Shown: in pieces, positions 39,937 through 50,470 of the stretch | Layout: each line of letters begins with the position of its first letter | Position numbering within the stretch: the first letter of the stretch is position 1 | Assembly (NCBI GenBank): GCA_023091735.1 | Contig: JALKBU010000056.1 | Location: forward strand, 1 to 64,000 | DNA: 64,000 bases | Direction of reading: 5' to 3' | Origin: Trichomonas tenax | Taxonomy: Eukaryota; Parabasalia; Trichomonadida; Trichomonadidae | Notes under the pieces: generated by a model | Databases searched by the model: none | Told to the model about the DNA's origin: nothing | What the model saw: only the letters and a program-made list of their open reading frames with translations | Position numbers and translations under genes: made by a program

Positions 39937-40397
39937 CGCATTTGTAATGTTATACTTATTGAAGGTACTGTGGACTTCTGCAATAACTCGCTCTCTATTT
40001 CTAACAGTTTTTACACTTCTTGTTTTAATTTTTATAAACTGATATTAAAATTTTGTCATGTAATTGTCAAAATACAATTTATGTGTCATAAAATTGGAAA
40101 TTAAAAAATATCAATCCTAATGAAGAATAGTTTTTAAGCATTTCCATAATGCAAATTTTCTCATAACTCATGCTGTATATACCATGTATTGTATAGAATA
40201 TAAAATTGAAGTATGAAAGAATTTCATTGAAGAATGAGGGAGTTATGAAAAGAAGAATGCAAATTTCCTAATTTGCATTCTTGATGTCATTTATAAACAA
40301 TTAAGTTTTACGATGCACCTTAAGTCTCTGATATACTCTATAGCAAATCAATTTCAAGATAAAGCCAAATTGAAAAATGGCCGAAAAAAATCAAAAA
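39937..40397. other. intergenic region with hairpin
   Basis: Holds the upstream extension of the LisH-like frame (to about 40050), a TGTCATGTAA motif (40054-40063) and a 13-bp-arm hairpin (40253-40282). Confidence 0.5.
40253..40282. terminator. perfect 13-bp hairpin, role unknown
   Basis: AAGAATGCAAATT / TCCT / AATTTGCATTCTT forms a perfect inverted repeat with a 4-nt loop. It lies 116 bp beyond the stop of the minus-strand gene at 40398, so a 3'-end role is possible; classification as a terminator is only a placement. Confidence 0.3.
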
Positions 40398-41045
40398 TTA
40401 TAACTCTGTTGCTTGTTGTTCAAAGAATTCATACTTCTTATTTTGTCCCTTGAAAGAGATATAGTCATTGAGATCTGGGCTATCTCTTGGGCAGTATTTC
40501 AGTAATGAAGATATTAATTTCGATGATTTGTAATAATGGTGAATTACAGATGCATATCGCGTAGTATTTGGAATTGTTACATCGCCAATCAATTCTTTTC
40601 CATCTGGAATAATTCGCTGTCCTGAAAGATGGCGAATACGAGAGTTATTTGTTATGTAATTAAAGTTATGTTTTCTAAGAATGCCTGAGTCTATTAAAAT
40701 GTTAAATATCGCTTGATCAGTCCAATCTCTTCTAAAATAATAATGCGAGAGTGTCAACGAAAGGAAAATCTTCACAACAACTGCGTCGCCTCCAAAGTAT
40801 CCAGCACAGACGTAATTGAAATTCTTGTTAGTTATATTATATCCAGCAAAGATTATTTCTCTAAGATTCACAACAGCAATAGCTTCGCATTCATCGCAAA
40901 AAATATTGAATCCTTCTTCGATTACGTGAACAGTATCTCTTGGGAAAAGTTCGTTGAATGGGTCCCCTTGGAACACTGAATCATATAAATCAACTTTGAT
41001 GACTCTATCTATTTGATCCATGTTCCGAATTATGAAATTAATCAT
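40398..41045 (-). pseudogene. N-terminally truncated glycosyltransferase-like protein
   Basis: The 215-residue frame contains VIKVDLYDSVFQGDPFNE (about residues 15-32), the D..D..FQ.DPF block of nucleotide-diphospho-sugar transferase-like proteins, followed by the expected NYVCAGYFGG and WTDQAIFN blocks. The upstream half of such a fold (the nucleotide-binding N-terminus) is missing: the frame is open only about 33 codons beyond the ATG and the DNA further upstream is non-coding. I therefore read it as a truncated copy. It could still be expressed as a fragment. The start ATG is arbitrary. Confidence 0.5.
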
Positions 41046-42114
41046 AACTACGTAAGAAACGCAAAATATGTCATTTGGCTGTAATATTCGTGGCCACGAT
41101 ATGTCAATGAGAATTCCACCGCAATTTCTGATCCTTCATCATTTTGAAATTTATATTTTTAATTGCTCTGGAATCGACGAAAATAACACAAGTAGAGTGT
41201 GATCCTGTGTGTTTTAATGTCCACAGGAATAAATTTATGTTCGTAACTTTGTTTAATGCATATGTTAAAACTATATCTCGTGGTGTACTGTTTGGTTTTG
41301 TGTTTCTTACACGGAATTTGCAATTATTTCATTCATGCTTTGTATCTTGTATGTTTATTCGCAGGTTTTTCGAATAAAAAAGATGAAAATCCCAAGATAT
41401 CGTGAAAAAATAGCCCGAACCAGTATAATTAACATTCAATTGATTGCTTCTGATGAAAATTGCGCACATAAATAGCAGCAAAAAAGCATATATCACAGAA
41501 AAGTTGTAATTGTGATATATATATATTTGATTTGCTCGTAATAAAAAATGAAGTCAACTTTAAACTAACTTTTAGAATACATATTCTATTGCATTCATTT
41601 GATTTCGTTATTACTGAAATATCTCATTAAAAAAAAATTCCATAACTCTATTTTAAGATGTTTGAAGATATTTCTTATAGGATATTAATCTAGTCTCTTC
41701 TGTAAGATCTTATGAATAAGTATTGCAATAATATGAATGATATTAAGAGACTTCTGAAAGACTTTTATAATGCGAGGAATTGATATTGAAATTTTGAAAA
41801 ATTTTTGTGCATTCAAAAAGTGATTTTATTGATATAAATAATTGTTATTATATATTTTTGATTTGATTTATTGATATATTGATTATTGATCTATATAAAT
41901 ATGCAAATTGTTTTTGAAAATATTCAATATATCATGAGATATTTGTGAAATCACCTCACAGTGAGTTTTTTAAAAAGCAAATTTCTAAATTCCAAATTTA
42001 ATAATAATATATGCATATATAATATGTGTGCATATTAAATTTATAATTATTTCTGATATTGTTTGTAGTCAATCATAATGATTTTGAAAAAGTGATAAAT
42101 TTTTCATAAATTTT
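41046..42114. other. AT-rich intergenic region
   Basis: About 1.07 kb with no supported gene. The left 100 bp may hold the remains of the truncated glycosyltransferase. The right half is very AT-rich with ATATAT runs (about 41517-41527). Confidence 0.45.
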
Positions 42115-43269
42115 ATGTCGAGAAGAAACAGCAGCGACTCATCGAGACGTTCAGGTATAAACTGGAACTTCGTAGATTCGTTCGATTTGGATGAGATGCT
42201 GAATGGTCATGAAAAAAACGCACAATTGAAAAGTTTTATTAAAGGATTCAGGCAATTTCAAATATCCGACAACTACAATGAATACAAAGTGGATCTTATA
42301 CCTAAATTCCTGCGTCTTTGCCAACTCTCTTGTGAAGCTTTGATAGAGAAGCAAAGAGCAACAATAAAAGAGAAGGACACTATCATACAGAAACTACAAC
42401 AGCACTGCAATTCACTGCAAAATTCATATGAAAAAGCTCGAACATTGATCGAACAAATTAAAAACGATATTAATCCATGTCCAATATGCAGAAAGAAGTT
42501 CAAGACACCAGAAACACTTCAGAATCACATTAAAACGCATCACCCGCAACAATTGCATCACTGGAATTGCTTAATTAATAATCAAGATCATATTTCTACG
42601 AAACCAGAACAAATTACAAATAGATTATCAGAAATTAACAAAAATGTATCTAAAAATGTCATTCTTCCTGTTGAAAATGAAGAACAAAATCTTGGAATAT
42701 CAACTATCGAAGAAACAGAGAAAACACCATCTCCAGAGATAAAGAAAATTCTACGTTCTGAACCAAACACACCGCCACCAAATCAGTCTCCAAGAAAGAA
42801 AGTTAAATTCCACGAAAATAGCATAATAGAAGATAACACAATACAAACTGTTCCAAACAAAAACATTCCTCAAATGCTTGAAGATGATGTTCTTGAAGAC
42901 ACTCAAAAGCAAAAGAAGAAGATTAAAAAATCAAAGAAATCTTCACCCACAAAAGAAGAACCTAAACCTGAAGTTAAGGTTGAAGAACCGCCGCCTCCAC
43001 CTGTTGAAGAAGATAGCGGCGTCACATTCATTGATGACGATGATGATATCTCATTCTTCAATGATAGAAATGATAACAACGAAGAGCCACCGACAAATGT
43101 TAATGATAATGATACTACTGCAATAGAAGATGGTCTGTTGCAAACAACACTTCCTCCAGTCGCAAGAATTGAATTCTTCGATAATAATCCTGAAAGCTTT
43201 TATCTTGAGCATGGGTCAAGACTTGATGAAAACTCATTCGTTGATGAAGAACCTCCAATTCGTTTTTAA
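42115..43269 (+). CDS. DZIP1-like zinc-finger protein
   Basis: The 384-residue protein starts with INWNFVDSFDLDEMLNG (residues 15-31) and a helical block, then a coiled coil (about 80-118), a single C2H2 zinc finger CPICRKKFKTPETLQNHIKTHH (about 123-144), and a disordered acidic/Lys-rich tail with PPPPP and poly-Asp stretches. The order N-terminal IDW-like block, helical region, coiled coil, one C2H2 finger matches DZIP1/Iguana, a basal-body and transition-zone protein needed for cilium formation. The tail is unlike animal DZIP1. An initiator-like TCATAAATTTT precedes the ATG. Confidence 0.65.
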   Translation: MSRRNSSDSSRRSGINWNFVDSFDLDEMLNGHEKNAQLKSFIKGFRQFQISDNYNEYKVDLIPKFLRLCQLSCEALIEKQRATIKEKDTIIQKLQQHCNSLQNSYEKARTLIEQIKNDINPCPICRKKFKTPETLQNHIKTHHPQQLHHWNCLINNQDHISTKPEQITNRLSEINKNVSKNVILPVENEEQNLGISTIEETEKTPSPEIKKILRSEPNTPPPNQSPRKKVKFHENSIIEDNTIQTVPNKNIPQMLEDDVLEDTQKQKKKIKKSKKSSPTKEEPKPEVKVEEPPPPPVEEDSGVTFIDDDDDISFFNDRNDNNEEPPTNVNDNDTTAIEDGLLQTTLPPVARIEFFDNNPESFYLEHGSRLDENSFVDEEPPIRF

Positions 43270-43936
43270 TTATTGTAATTATTCATGTTTGATTTTAAAC
43301 TGTATTTAATATATATTTCCTACTTGTGCTTATTTTATGTTCAAATCAACAGCCTCCAAAACGAAAATATATTTTTTCAAAAAAAAAAAATTATGATTTT
43401 TAATTAGATAAACTATAATACATTACAGACTAGAAGAAATTATAAAGATCTGTTAATGAGAAATTGGCTAAATTAATAGTTATAAGGGCACTAAAGCATT
43501 TGAATATTTCTAAATTGTCGTTCTCAAAAACGCTCACAAATCTCTATAAATTTATATGATTTTTTAATGTTAATAATAAATTATTATAAACATATTATTA
43601 CTATATCAATATTTATAATAAAAATAGATTTTTTATTATCAGAACATATCAAAAAAATCACTTTTTGTTCTGCATGAAAATGCAAAAATAAAATCCATTA
43701 ATTTCATAATAAGATAACATAATATTTAATACAGAAATGAAAAATGCAAAGAAAAGTATACCATAACCAATAAATTTGGAAAATAATTCATTTCAATTTT
43801 GCAAAAGAAAGCTTTCAAGATCTAATTTTCAAAATACACAACAAAAACCGTTCAAAGCATTGCAACAAACCAAAAATATTGTTTCGGACACTTATAAAGT
43901 GAACGTTTATATTTCACCTGACCACATACATATAAT
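43270..43936. other. AT-rich intergenic region
   Basis: About 670 bp, extremely AT-rich with poly-A runs, no gene. The ATG at 43937 is preceded by TTTCACCTGACC and lacks the ACATG motif. Confidence 0.45.
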
Positions 43937-45607
43937 ATGTCGAACATGATTCGCCCACCAATCATCCTTCTTCGTGAGGGTGTTGACCAGTCACAAGGTC
44001 TAGGACAACTAATCTCTAATATCAACGCATGCCACGCCATCGGTGAAATCCTCGCATCAACTCTTGGCCCGCGCGGCATGGACAAGCTTATCCACAACGG
44101 AAATAATCGCCGTGCCATTGTCACAAACGATGGTGCAACTGTCATGAAAGAGCTCGATATCGTTCATCCAGCTGCACAATTATTAGTCGACGTCGCTAAG
44201 TCTCAAGATGAAGAAATTGGTGATGGTACAACATCCGTCATCGTTTTATCAACATCATTACTCGATGCTGCTAAAGATTACCTCGAGGATGGCGTTCATC
44301 CACAATTTATATGCCGCTGCTACAGAACAGCACTCAACGCCGCACTCAAGAAGCTCGACGAGGTTGCTGTTACAATTGATGGCGGTGCTCGTGAAGTTCT
44401 CGAGAAGTGCGCTGCAACAACACTCCGCAGCAAGCTCGTTTCTGACTCCCGCTTCTTCTTCGCCCCAATGATCGTCGATGCCGTCCTCCAGCTCGATGAG
44501 GACATGAGACTTAACGATCTCGGTGTTAAGTTGGTCAAGGGTGGCTCTCTTCAGGACTCTTTCTTCGTCCCAGGTGTTGCTTTCGAGCGCACATTCTCAT
44601 ACGCTGGTTTCGAACAGCAGCCAAAGCACTTCAAGCAGCCAAAGATTTTGCTCTTGAACGTCGAGCTCGAGCTCAAGGCTGAAGGCACAGGCGCTGAGGT
44701 CCGTGTCGAGGATGCTAAGGAGTTCCAGGAGGTCGTCGATGCTGAATGGGCTATCATCTTCCGCAAGCTCAACGACTGCCTCCAGTCTGGCGCAAACATC
44801 GTCATCAGCAAGAAGCCAATCGGTGATGTTGCCACACAGTTCTTCGCTGACCACGACATCTTCTCCGCTGGCCGCGTTCCAGATGAGGATATCCAGAGAC
44901 TCGCTAAGTGCACAGGCGGCTCAATCCTCTCCACAACATCCAACATCGAGGCTAAGAACCTAGGCACATGCGCTGACTTCGAAGAGCGCCAGGTTGGCTC
45001 TAAGAGATTCAACATCTTCACAGGTGGTAACGGCCGTGCTGCTACAATTGTTCTTCGTGGTGGTGCTGAGCAGTTCCTTGAGGAAGCTGGCCGCTCTATC
45101 CATGATGCCATCATGATCGTCCGCCGTGCCAAGAAGGCCCAGCGCATTGTCGGTGGTGGTGGTGCTATCGAAATGACAATCTCAAAGCACCTTCACGAGA
45201 TTGCCCTCAAGATGGACGGAAAGGCTCAGCTTATCGTCGAGTCCTTCGGTGAAGCTCTCGAGGCTATCCCAAGAGCCCTTACAAACAATGCTGGTTTCGA
45301 CTCATTCGAGACCCTCAACAAGCTCCGCTCTGCTCACGAAAAGGCCGACGGACAATGGGCTGGTGTCGACATCGAAACAGGTGGTGTTCTCAACGCTGTT
45401 GAGTCCTTTATCTGGGAACCACTCGTTGTTAAGAAGAATGCACTCAAGGCAGCATGCGAGGCTGCTTGTACTATCCTTTCTGTCGATGAGACAGTTCAGA
45501 TCCCACAGCACGAGACAACATTCGATCCAGGACTTCCAGGCCAATCCGCTGTCAGAGGACGTGGCGGTATGCCAGCTCCAGCCGGAGGTATGCCAGGAAT
45601 GCGCTAA
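43937..45607 (+). CDS. CCT7: T-complex chaperonin subunit eta
   Basis: The 556-residue protein is a complete group II chaperonin subunit, part of the eight-membered CCT/TRiC ring that folds actin and tubulin. Nucleotide-site motifs are present: TLGPRGMDKL (about 42-51), NDGATVMKELD (64-74), GDGTTSV (about 96-102) and, late, GGGAIEM (about 410). The eta paralogue is indicated by the N-terminal PPIILLREG.DQSQG, the VAKSQDEEIGDG block, FSYAGFEQQPK and VDAEWAIIF, and the Gly-rich GRGGMP tail. Codon use is strongly biased to C-ending codons. The stop forms TAAAA. The promoter lacks the ACATG motif. Confidence 0.95.
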   Translation: MSNMIRPPIILLREGVDQSQGLGQLISNINACHAIGEILASTLGPRGMDKLIHNGNNRRAIVTNDGATVMKELDIVHPAAQLLVDVAKSQDEEIGDGTTSVIVLSTSLLDAAKDYLEDGVHPQFICRCYRTALNAALKKLDEVAVTIDGGAREVLEKCAATTLRSKLVSDSRFFFAPMIVDAVLQLDEDMRLNDLGVKLVKGGSLQDSFFVPGVAFERTFSYAGFEQQPKHFKQPKILLLNVELELKAEGTGAEVRVEDAKEFQEVVDAEWAIIFRKLNDCLQSGANIVISKKPIGDVATQFFADHDIFSAGRVPDEDIQRLAKCTGGSILSTTSNIEAKNLGTCADFEERQVGSKRFNIFTGGNGRAATIVLRGGAEQFLEEAGRSIHDAIMIVRRAKKAQRIVGGGGAIEMTISKHLHEIALKMDGKAQLIVESFGEALEAIPRALTNNAGFDSFETLNKLRSAHEKADGQWAGVDIETGGVLNAVESFIWEPLVVKKNALKAACEAACTILSVDETVQIPQHETTFDPGLPGQSAVRGRGGMPAPAGGMPGMR

Positions 45608-45681
45608 AAGCGGCTAGACGTTTAAGGTTAAAATATGATATAATAAAAATCAATTTTTTGAAAAATTCTTATTTAAACAAT

Positions 45682-46959
45682 TCATTTACTAGCTCTTCTT
45701 TGATACAAAAGATGGCAGCACTGAGATGTCAATGCGACTTGAAGCAATGTTTCAGTAACTTCAGTGTTTGTGCATTTCAGCCAAACGCCGGCTTCGTTTT
45801 TAGAATATGTAACATAAATACCAGAATTGACATCACCCTCATGAGAAATGACAGAAACGATATCATACACTGCTGCAACACCATATTTAGAGAGATTGAG
45901 AGAACCATCATCCGAATGAACGATATGAAGGTTGAGTTTTTCTAATCCGAATGATGCAGGTCTAATTCTATTAACATCAATCCAAATGAACTCTGAGGCA
46001 GACTTGAACTTCATTTTTCTGTTTAGCACTTTCAAATTTCCTTGAGGCGTTGATGTAACTTGTTCTCCATTATATCTTTCGAGCAGAAATTCAAGCGTGA
46101 CTTGAGGAATAATTTTTTCTTTTTCTAGGCCATTGCGATACAATGGACATTCATACGGTTCAAGAGGAATCTTCCAAAAATTCACTGTTTGTGCCTTATC
46201 AGTTCCATCTATATCATCAATGATATTTAATTTACCACAAATTAATTTGGATACTAATTTTGTGGAAATCTCTTTATTAAGCGTTTGAAGCATAAACTGA
46301 AAGTACTCTGCAGGATTTACTGGGTTTTCTACAGCATATTTTTCATTTGAAATCGTTTGCAAAGCTCTAAGTAAATTAAATGGGGAAATAAAATCTTTAA
46401 ATCCATATGGATTGAATAGCTGCTTGAAAAATTTTGATAATTCACCCGCAATAGGTGTTTGTTGTGGATTTAATAACAAATAATCTCTAAGAGGTGTCAA
46501 TCTGGACAAAAATCGTATAACAGATAATTGAGATGTCTGCTGTGTTCTTAAATCGAATGATAATTGGCCAGGATAAACCTTTTTATTATTCACTTTTAAT
46601 CCTTCTTTCTGTTTTTCCAATATTTTTTGAATTATGTTATTGCTGTACTGTGGGCGGGCTGTGAACTGAATGTCGATCATTTCTGAATAAGATGGAATTT
46701 GTTCCATCGACGGAAGTATATGAAATCTGTTTGTTTTGATGCAAATGGCAATACAGTGGCCACACTTTGCGTAATGCATAAACAATGGAGTGTTTGTAGA
46801 ACCCCCTGAGTAAATTTTTCCACATTCAAGACACATAAAAAGGTTTTCGCGGACTAATGATTCGCAGCAAACCATCTCCTGGTCGAACCTTATGCTGCTG
46901 CGGTCAATAAGATCATTAAGCGCCTTTGCAGTTGGTAAAATTATTGATTTTTCACTCAT
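45682..46959 (-). CDS. USP39/Sad1-like tri-snRNP protein
   Basis: The 425-residue protein follows USP39/Sad1p in order: an N-terminal zf-UBP finger (about residues 27-75; Cys pairs in CCES, CLECGK, CGHC), PGQLSFDL where USP39 has PGIVGLNN, LRDYLLLN, then FIPFNLLRAL and IPLEPYECPLYRNG followed by KIIPQVTLEFLLERYNG, and a UCH-like C-terminus. As in USP39, the catalytic Cys is missing (no TCYMNS), so it is a non-peptidase. Sad1/USP39 stabilises the U4/U6.U5 tri-snRNP for splicing. The frame opens at 46980, inside the promoter motif; ATG 46959 is preferred. Confidence 0.85.
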   Translation of the reverse strand: MSEKSIILPTAKALNDLIDRSSIRFDQEMVCCESLVRENLFMCLECGKIYSGGSTNTPLFMHYAKCGHCIAICIKTNRFHILPSMEQIPSYSEMIDIQFTARPQYSNNIIQKILEKQKEGLKVNNKKVYPGQLSFDLRTQQTSQLSVIRFLSRLTPLRDYLLLNPQQTPIAGELSKFFKQLFNPYGFKDFISPFNLLRALQTISNEKYAVENPVNPAEYFQFMLQTLNKEISTKLVSKLICGKLNIIDDIDGTDKAQTVNFWKIPLEPYECPLYRNGLEKEKIIPQVTLEFLLERYNGEQVTSTPQGNLKVLNRKMKFKSASEFIWIDVNRIRPASFGLEKLNLHIVHSDDGSLNLSKYGVAAVYDIVSVISHEGDVNSGIYVTYSKNEAGVWLKCTNTEVTETLLQVALTSQCCHLLYQRRASK

Positions 46960-46966
46960 ACAAAAA

Positions 46967-47022
46967 TGCCATGTAAACATTTTTTGACTCTGCTATACTG
47001 AAAATTTGACATTTACATGTCA
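46967..47022. promoter_or_regulatory. two motif copies upstream of USP39-like gene
   Basis: TGCCATGTAAA (46967-46977) and TTTACATGTCA (47012-47022) flank a TTTGACTC segment. They lie 7 and 52 nt before the minus-strand ATG. Confidence 0.5.
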
Positions 47023-47166
47023 AGTTTATTTATAAGATTTCAAGCAATAATGGCCTAATTTATACATTCAAGCAATTATAAATATATAAATTATAATTCA
47101 AGAAAGCTAAGTGGCACTGAAAAACAAGAATATGAAGCAAGTGAATAATTTGTGGTAAATTTATGC

Positions 47167-47325
47167 AGTAATGAATTTGCAGCAATATTGATTTCACGCG
47201 GTGCAAACATTGATGCAAAAGATAACGATGGAAATACTCCACTTCATATTGCTGCTCATCATAACAGTAATGAAATTGTAACAACATTGATTTCAAGTGG
47301 TGCAAAAATGAATTTTTTTGATTAA
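47167..47325 (+). pseudogene. ankyrin-repeat fragment
   Basis: A 52-codon frame without a start encodes one and a half ankyrin repeats (ILISRGANIDAKDNDGNTPL, HIAAHHNSNEIV) and stops at TAA. It lies on the strand opposite to the large ankyrin gene at 47721-49772 and is a remnant of a related gene. Confidence 0.6.
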
Positions 47326-47720
47326 ACTTTTTAAAATTTGCCCAAATAATGGCGAGGAAAATTTAGCATAGTAGAGTTCTACATGTCCTTCTGCATTTAA
47401 TGGAGATATCACATTATGATATACCCAATTGTGCATATTATGAAACAGCTTAAGAAATCAAAATTAAGGATTTAATAAATTGAGTTAGATCATGAGATTT
47501 GCTTGTTTATTTTTATTTATTTCAATGTTGATATGTTATTATTGTATTGTCTGATATTACCAAGCAAAGAACATTGAAATTCATAATTTCGAAATCTCAA
47601 TATTTTATGTTTATCAAAAAAAATGTGGTCTCAGCAAATTGTTCATAAAACCATTGATTATTTGTGCTTAAAATGATTATATAAAAGAAGATAAATTTAA
47701 TAAATAAGAGATAGCAATAC
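47326..47720. other. intergenic region
   Basis: AT-rich, no gene recognised, between the ankyrin fragment and the 3' end of the large ankyrin gene. Confidence 0.4.
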
Positions 47721-49772
47721 TTATTTACTGCTATATTTTGATGTAAAAGCATAAAACTGCTGTTTTTCTGCGATTGATAGAGGTGTTTGTCCACTGCAAT
47801 CGTGCGCATTGATGTCGGCACCAGCATCGACTAATTTAAAAGCAGCCTGAGATGAATAAAGACAAGCATTGAGAAGAGGGGTTCTTTTGTATTTGTCCTG
47901 TGTTTCGATGTTGGCTCCCATATCAATCAGCTTTGTAATAACATCAGTATAATTGTGTATTGCAGCATAGTTTAGTGGTGTGAGACCTTTTATGTCTTTT
48001 TCTTCAATATTTGCTCCTTTTTCTATTAATTTTGATACAATTTGAATACAGTTATTCATTGCAGAAACAATTAATGCAGTTCTTTCATCTTTGTCTTTAG
48101 CGGTAATATTAGCTCCTGAATCAATTAACAAAAAAGCAACTTTATGAGATTTGGATGAAGCTGCATGTATCAATGGTGTCCAATCAAATTTATCTTTAGC
48201 TTCTATATTGGCTCCTAATTTAATCAATTTATCGGCCACTTCAACCATATCGCTTTTTGTTGCCAACAGCAAAGGTGTATTCATGTCATAATCAGTTGCT
48301 TCAATGTTTGCTCCTTTTTCAATCAGCACGATTGCTGTATTAGTGCTTTGATTTTGTATCGCATATAAAAGAGGTGTCATTCCTTTATATCTAAATTCAA
48401 TATCGGCTCCTTTTTCAATTAGCAATCGAGCAGCATCCTCTCTGTTTTGTCCTGCTGCAAGAATAAGTGGTGTCATTCCATGATCATTAACAGAATTGAC
48501 TTCTGCTCCATATTCCAGCATCATTGCAGCAAGCTCTGTACTATTTAAGATAGCGTGGAATAGTGGCCTATCAAAATTGACATCAGCTCCCACTTCTATT
48601 AGCTTCTTAGCACATTCAATGCATCTCGGAGAACATCCATACATCAGAGGGCTCATGATGCCATTGTTATAGTTAACATTAGCGCCATGCTCAATAAGTT
48701 TGTTTACGATTTCAATGGAATTATTACAAACTGCCCAAATTAAAGCAGTCATGTGATACATGTCTTCTCTTTCAATATCAGCTCCCATTTCAATTAGTCT
48801 GATAACAGTTTGGAGATAATTTTTATCAACTGCAACAATTAAAGGAAGTCCTATGTCATCAAACACTGAATCAATATTACCACCAATAGAATGTATTTCT
48901 TCGACAAGAGAAGGAATACCAAATGAAATGCTGTTCACTAAAAATGGATCAAAATTTCTTGATTCCATAGAAAGAAGATAAAGGAATGCTTGGAGGTTGT
49001 AGCTTGAACTTATGTATCTTAGAACATCTGTGAAATTTGAATGATCGTACAATGAACAAAACATATCAAAATTATGCACTTCAATACAACGATATAATGT
49101 ATTTAAATCAGGATTATGGTATTGAAGGCACTCAGAGATGATTTGTTGATTGCCTCCTTCTAGGCTGAGATCAAGGCAGTATTTTGTGATCTCAATACCA
49201 TTGCTTCGAAGAAAGCGAAAACAATCAATAGATCCGCATTTACAACCAAACTCGATTAGTGTTAAATCGATAATTACTTGTTCGTAATCAAACGTTCCGT
49301 CAGTATTATTGATGATATTTTTAAAAGCATTAATATCATCGTTCATGATGCAATGCATCAATGGATTAGAATCATAAATTTCGAGAAATTCTTCATAATT
49401 TGAATCGTTGTAAACTAAATAGTCCTGGCATTCAATATCATAAAAATAATTGTATTTCTTTGATAAAAGAATCCCTATGTGCGGCTCAATATCGCATGGA
49501 TTTGGCTGAACTTTATAATGTGAATATAGAGTGTCAAAGAGTTCCCAATATTCGTGTAAGAATGACAAATGAAACTCGCAGAAATGCGATATTAAGCAAA
49601 GTATTGCCAACGGTTCACATTTTAGTTCATCAATTTTGTTGATGAGAAATGTTGATAAGTGACTTTGATTGCCTTTTTTCAGGTTTATAATTTGTTTCTG
49701 GATGTCTAGGTAATCACCGTACTTCACCATGTACTTTTGAAATTTTTCGGCGACAGAATCATCATCAATCAT
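47721..49772 (-). CDS. trichomonad ankyrin-repeat protein (DUF3447-type)
   Basis: The 683-residue protein has a helical N-terminal region (about 1-190) of the type often seen before ankyrin repeats in trichomonads (DUF3447), then roughly a dozen to fourteen ankyrin repeats up to the C-terminus, with consensus strings such as GMTPLILAAGQNR, GANIEAKDKFDWTPLIHAA and GADIN. Hundreds of such proteins exist in Trichomonas; they are probable protein-protein scaffolds. No signal peptide or membrane segment is seen. The frame opens at 49790; ATG 49772 is the first Met. The related decayed gene at 53462-55183 and the fragment at 47167 suggest local duplication. Confidence 0.85.
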   Translation of the reverse strand: MIDDDSVAEKFQKYMVKYGDYLDIQKQIINLKKGNQSHLSTFLINKIDELKCEPLAILCLISHFCEFHLSFLHEYWELFDTLYSHYKVQPNPCDIEPHIGILLSKKYNYFYDIECQDYLVYNDSNYEEFLEIYDSNPLMHCIMNDDINAFKNIINNTDGTFDYEQVIIDLTLIEFGCKCGSIDCFRFLRSNGIEITKYCLDLSLEGGNQQIISECLQYHNPDLNTLYRCIEVHNFDMFCSLYDHSNFTDVLRYISSSYNLQAFLYLLSMESRNFDPFLVNSISFGIPSLVEEIHSIGGNIDSVFDDIGLPLIVAVDKNYLQTVIRLIEMGADIEREDMYHMTALIWAVCNNSIEIVNKLIEHGANVNYNNGIMSPLMYGCSPRCIECAKKLIEVGADVNFDRPLFHAILNSTELAAMMLEYGAEVNSVNDHGMTPLILAAGQNREDAARLLIEKGADIEFRYKGMTPLLYAIQNQSTNTAIVLIEKGANIEATDYDMNTPLLLATKSDMVEVADKLIKLGANIEAKDKFDWTPLIHAASSKSHKVAFLLIDSGANITAKDKDERTALIVSAMNNCIQIVSKLIEKGANIEEKDIKGLTPLNYAAIHNYTDVITKLIDMGANIETQDKYKRTPLLNACLYSSQAAFKLVDAGADINAHDCSGQTPLSIAEKQQFYAFTSKYSSK

Positions 49773-49869
49773 TAATAAAAGTGAAGTCAAACCATTACAA
49801 TCATTGAAAAAAAAATGTTCTTAATCAAAAATGTCACTTTTCTATTAAAATATCGAGCAAGATATCATG

Positions 49870-50470
49870 TGTGCTGAATATGCTATAAATCTCAATCCAT
49901 GAATCTCTATTCTTTAATTTAGATAAATTTAGAATATTAAAATGCAAAAGTCACACTGTATTCAATGTATATGTAATGTATATTAATTATATTATATTAC
50001 GAATCTTAATTTTTAGAGTTCCATTCTTTAATTTATATCGAATCAAAATATTAAAATACAAATATCAAGATATATTCAAGATATATATAGTGCAAGTCGA
50101 ACATATAATAAATCTTGATTTCCAAATCTTTATTTTTAATTTGAGATGATTTCGCAAGAATTAAATGCAAACATTACTTCATATTGAAAACATATACATC
50201 ACATATTGAGTATATAATAAATCTTAATCTCTGGATTTTTATTCTTTAATTCAGATGAATTCAAAATATTAAAATGCAAACAACATTGTATATTCAATAT
50301 ATGTACTGCACACATTGAATATATGATAAATTTTGACCCATGAATCTATGTTCTTTAATACAGATGAATTCGAAATATTCAAATGCAAACACTCCTTTAT
50401 ATTCAAAGCATATACAATATGCATTGAGTATATTGTAAATCTCAATTCCTGAATCTCTGTTCTATAGTTA
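49870..50470. repeat. ~110-bp tandem repeat, about 5.5 copies
   Basis: Degenerate copies share the block AATCTCAATCCATGAATCTC.. TCTTTAATTTAGATGAATTC.. ATATTCAATATATGTACTGCAC. The marker TCTTTAATT occurs at about 49911, 50025, 50133 (variant), 50243 and 50352, i.e. spacings of 108-114 bp. The copies are AT-rich and non-coding. Confidence 0.8.
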
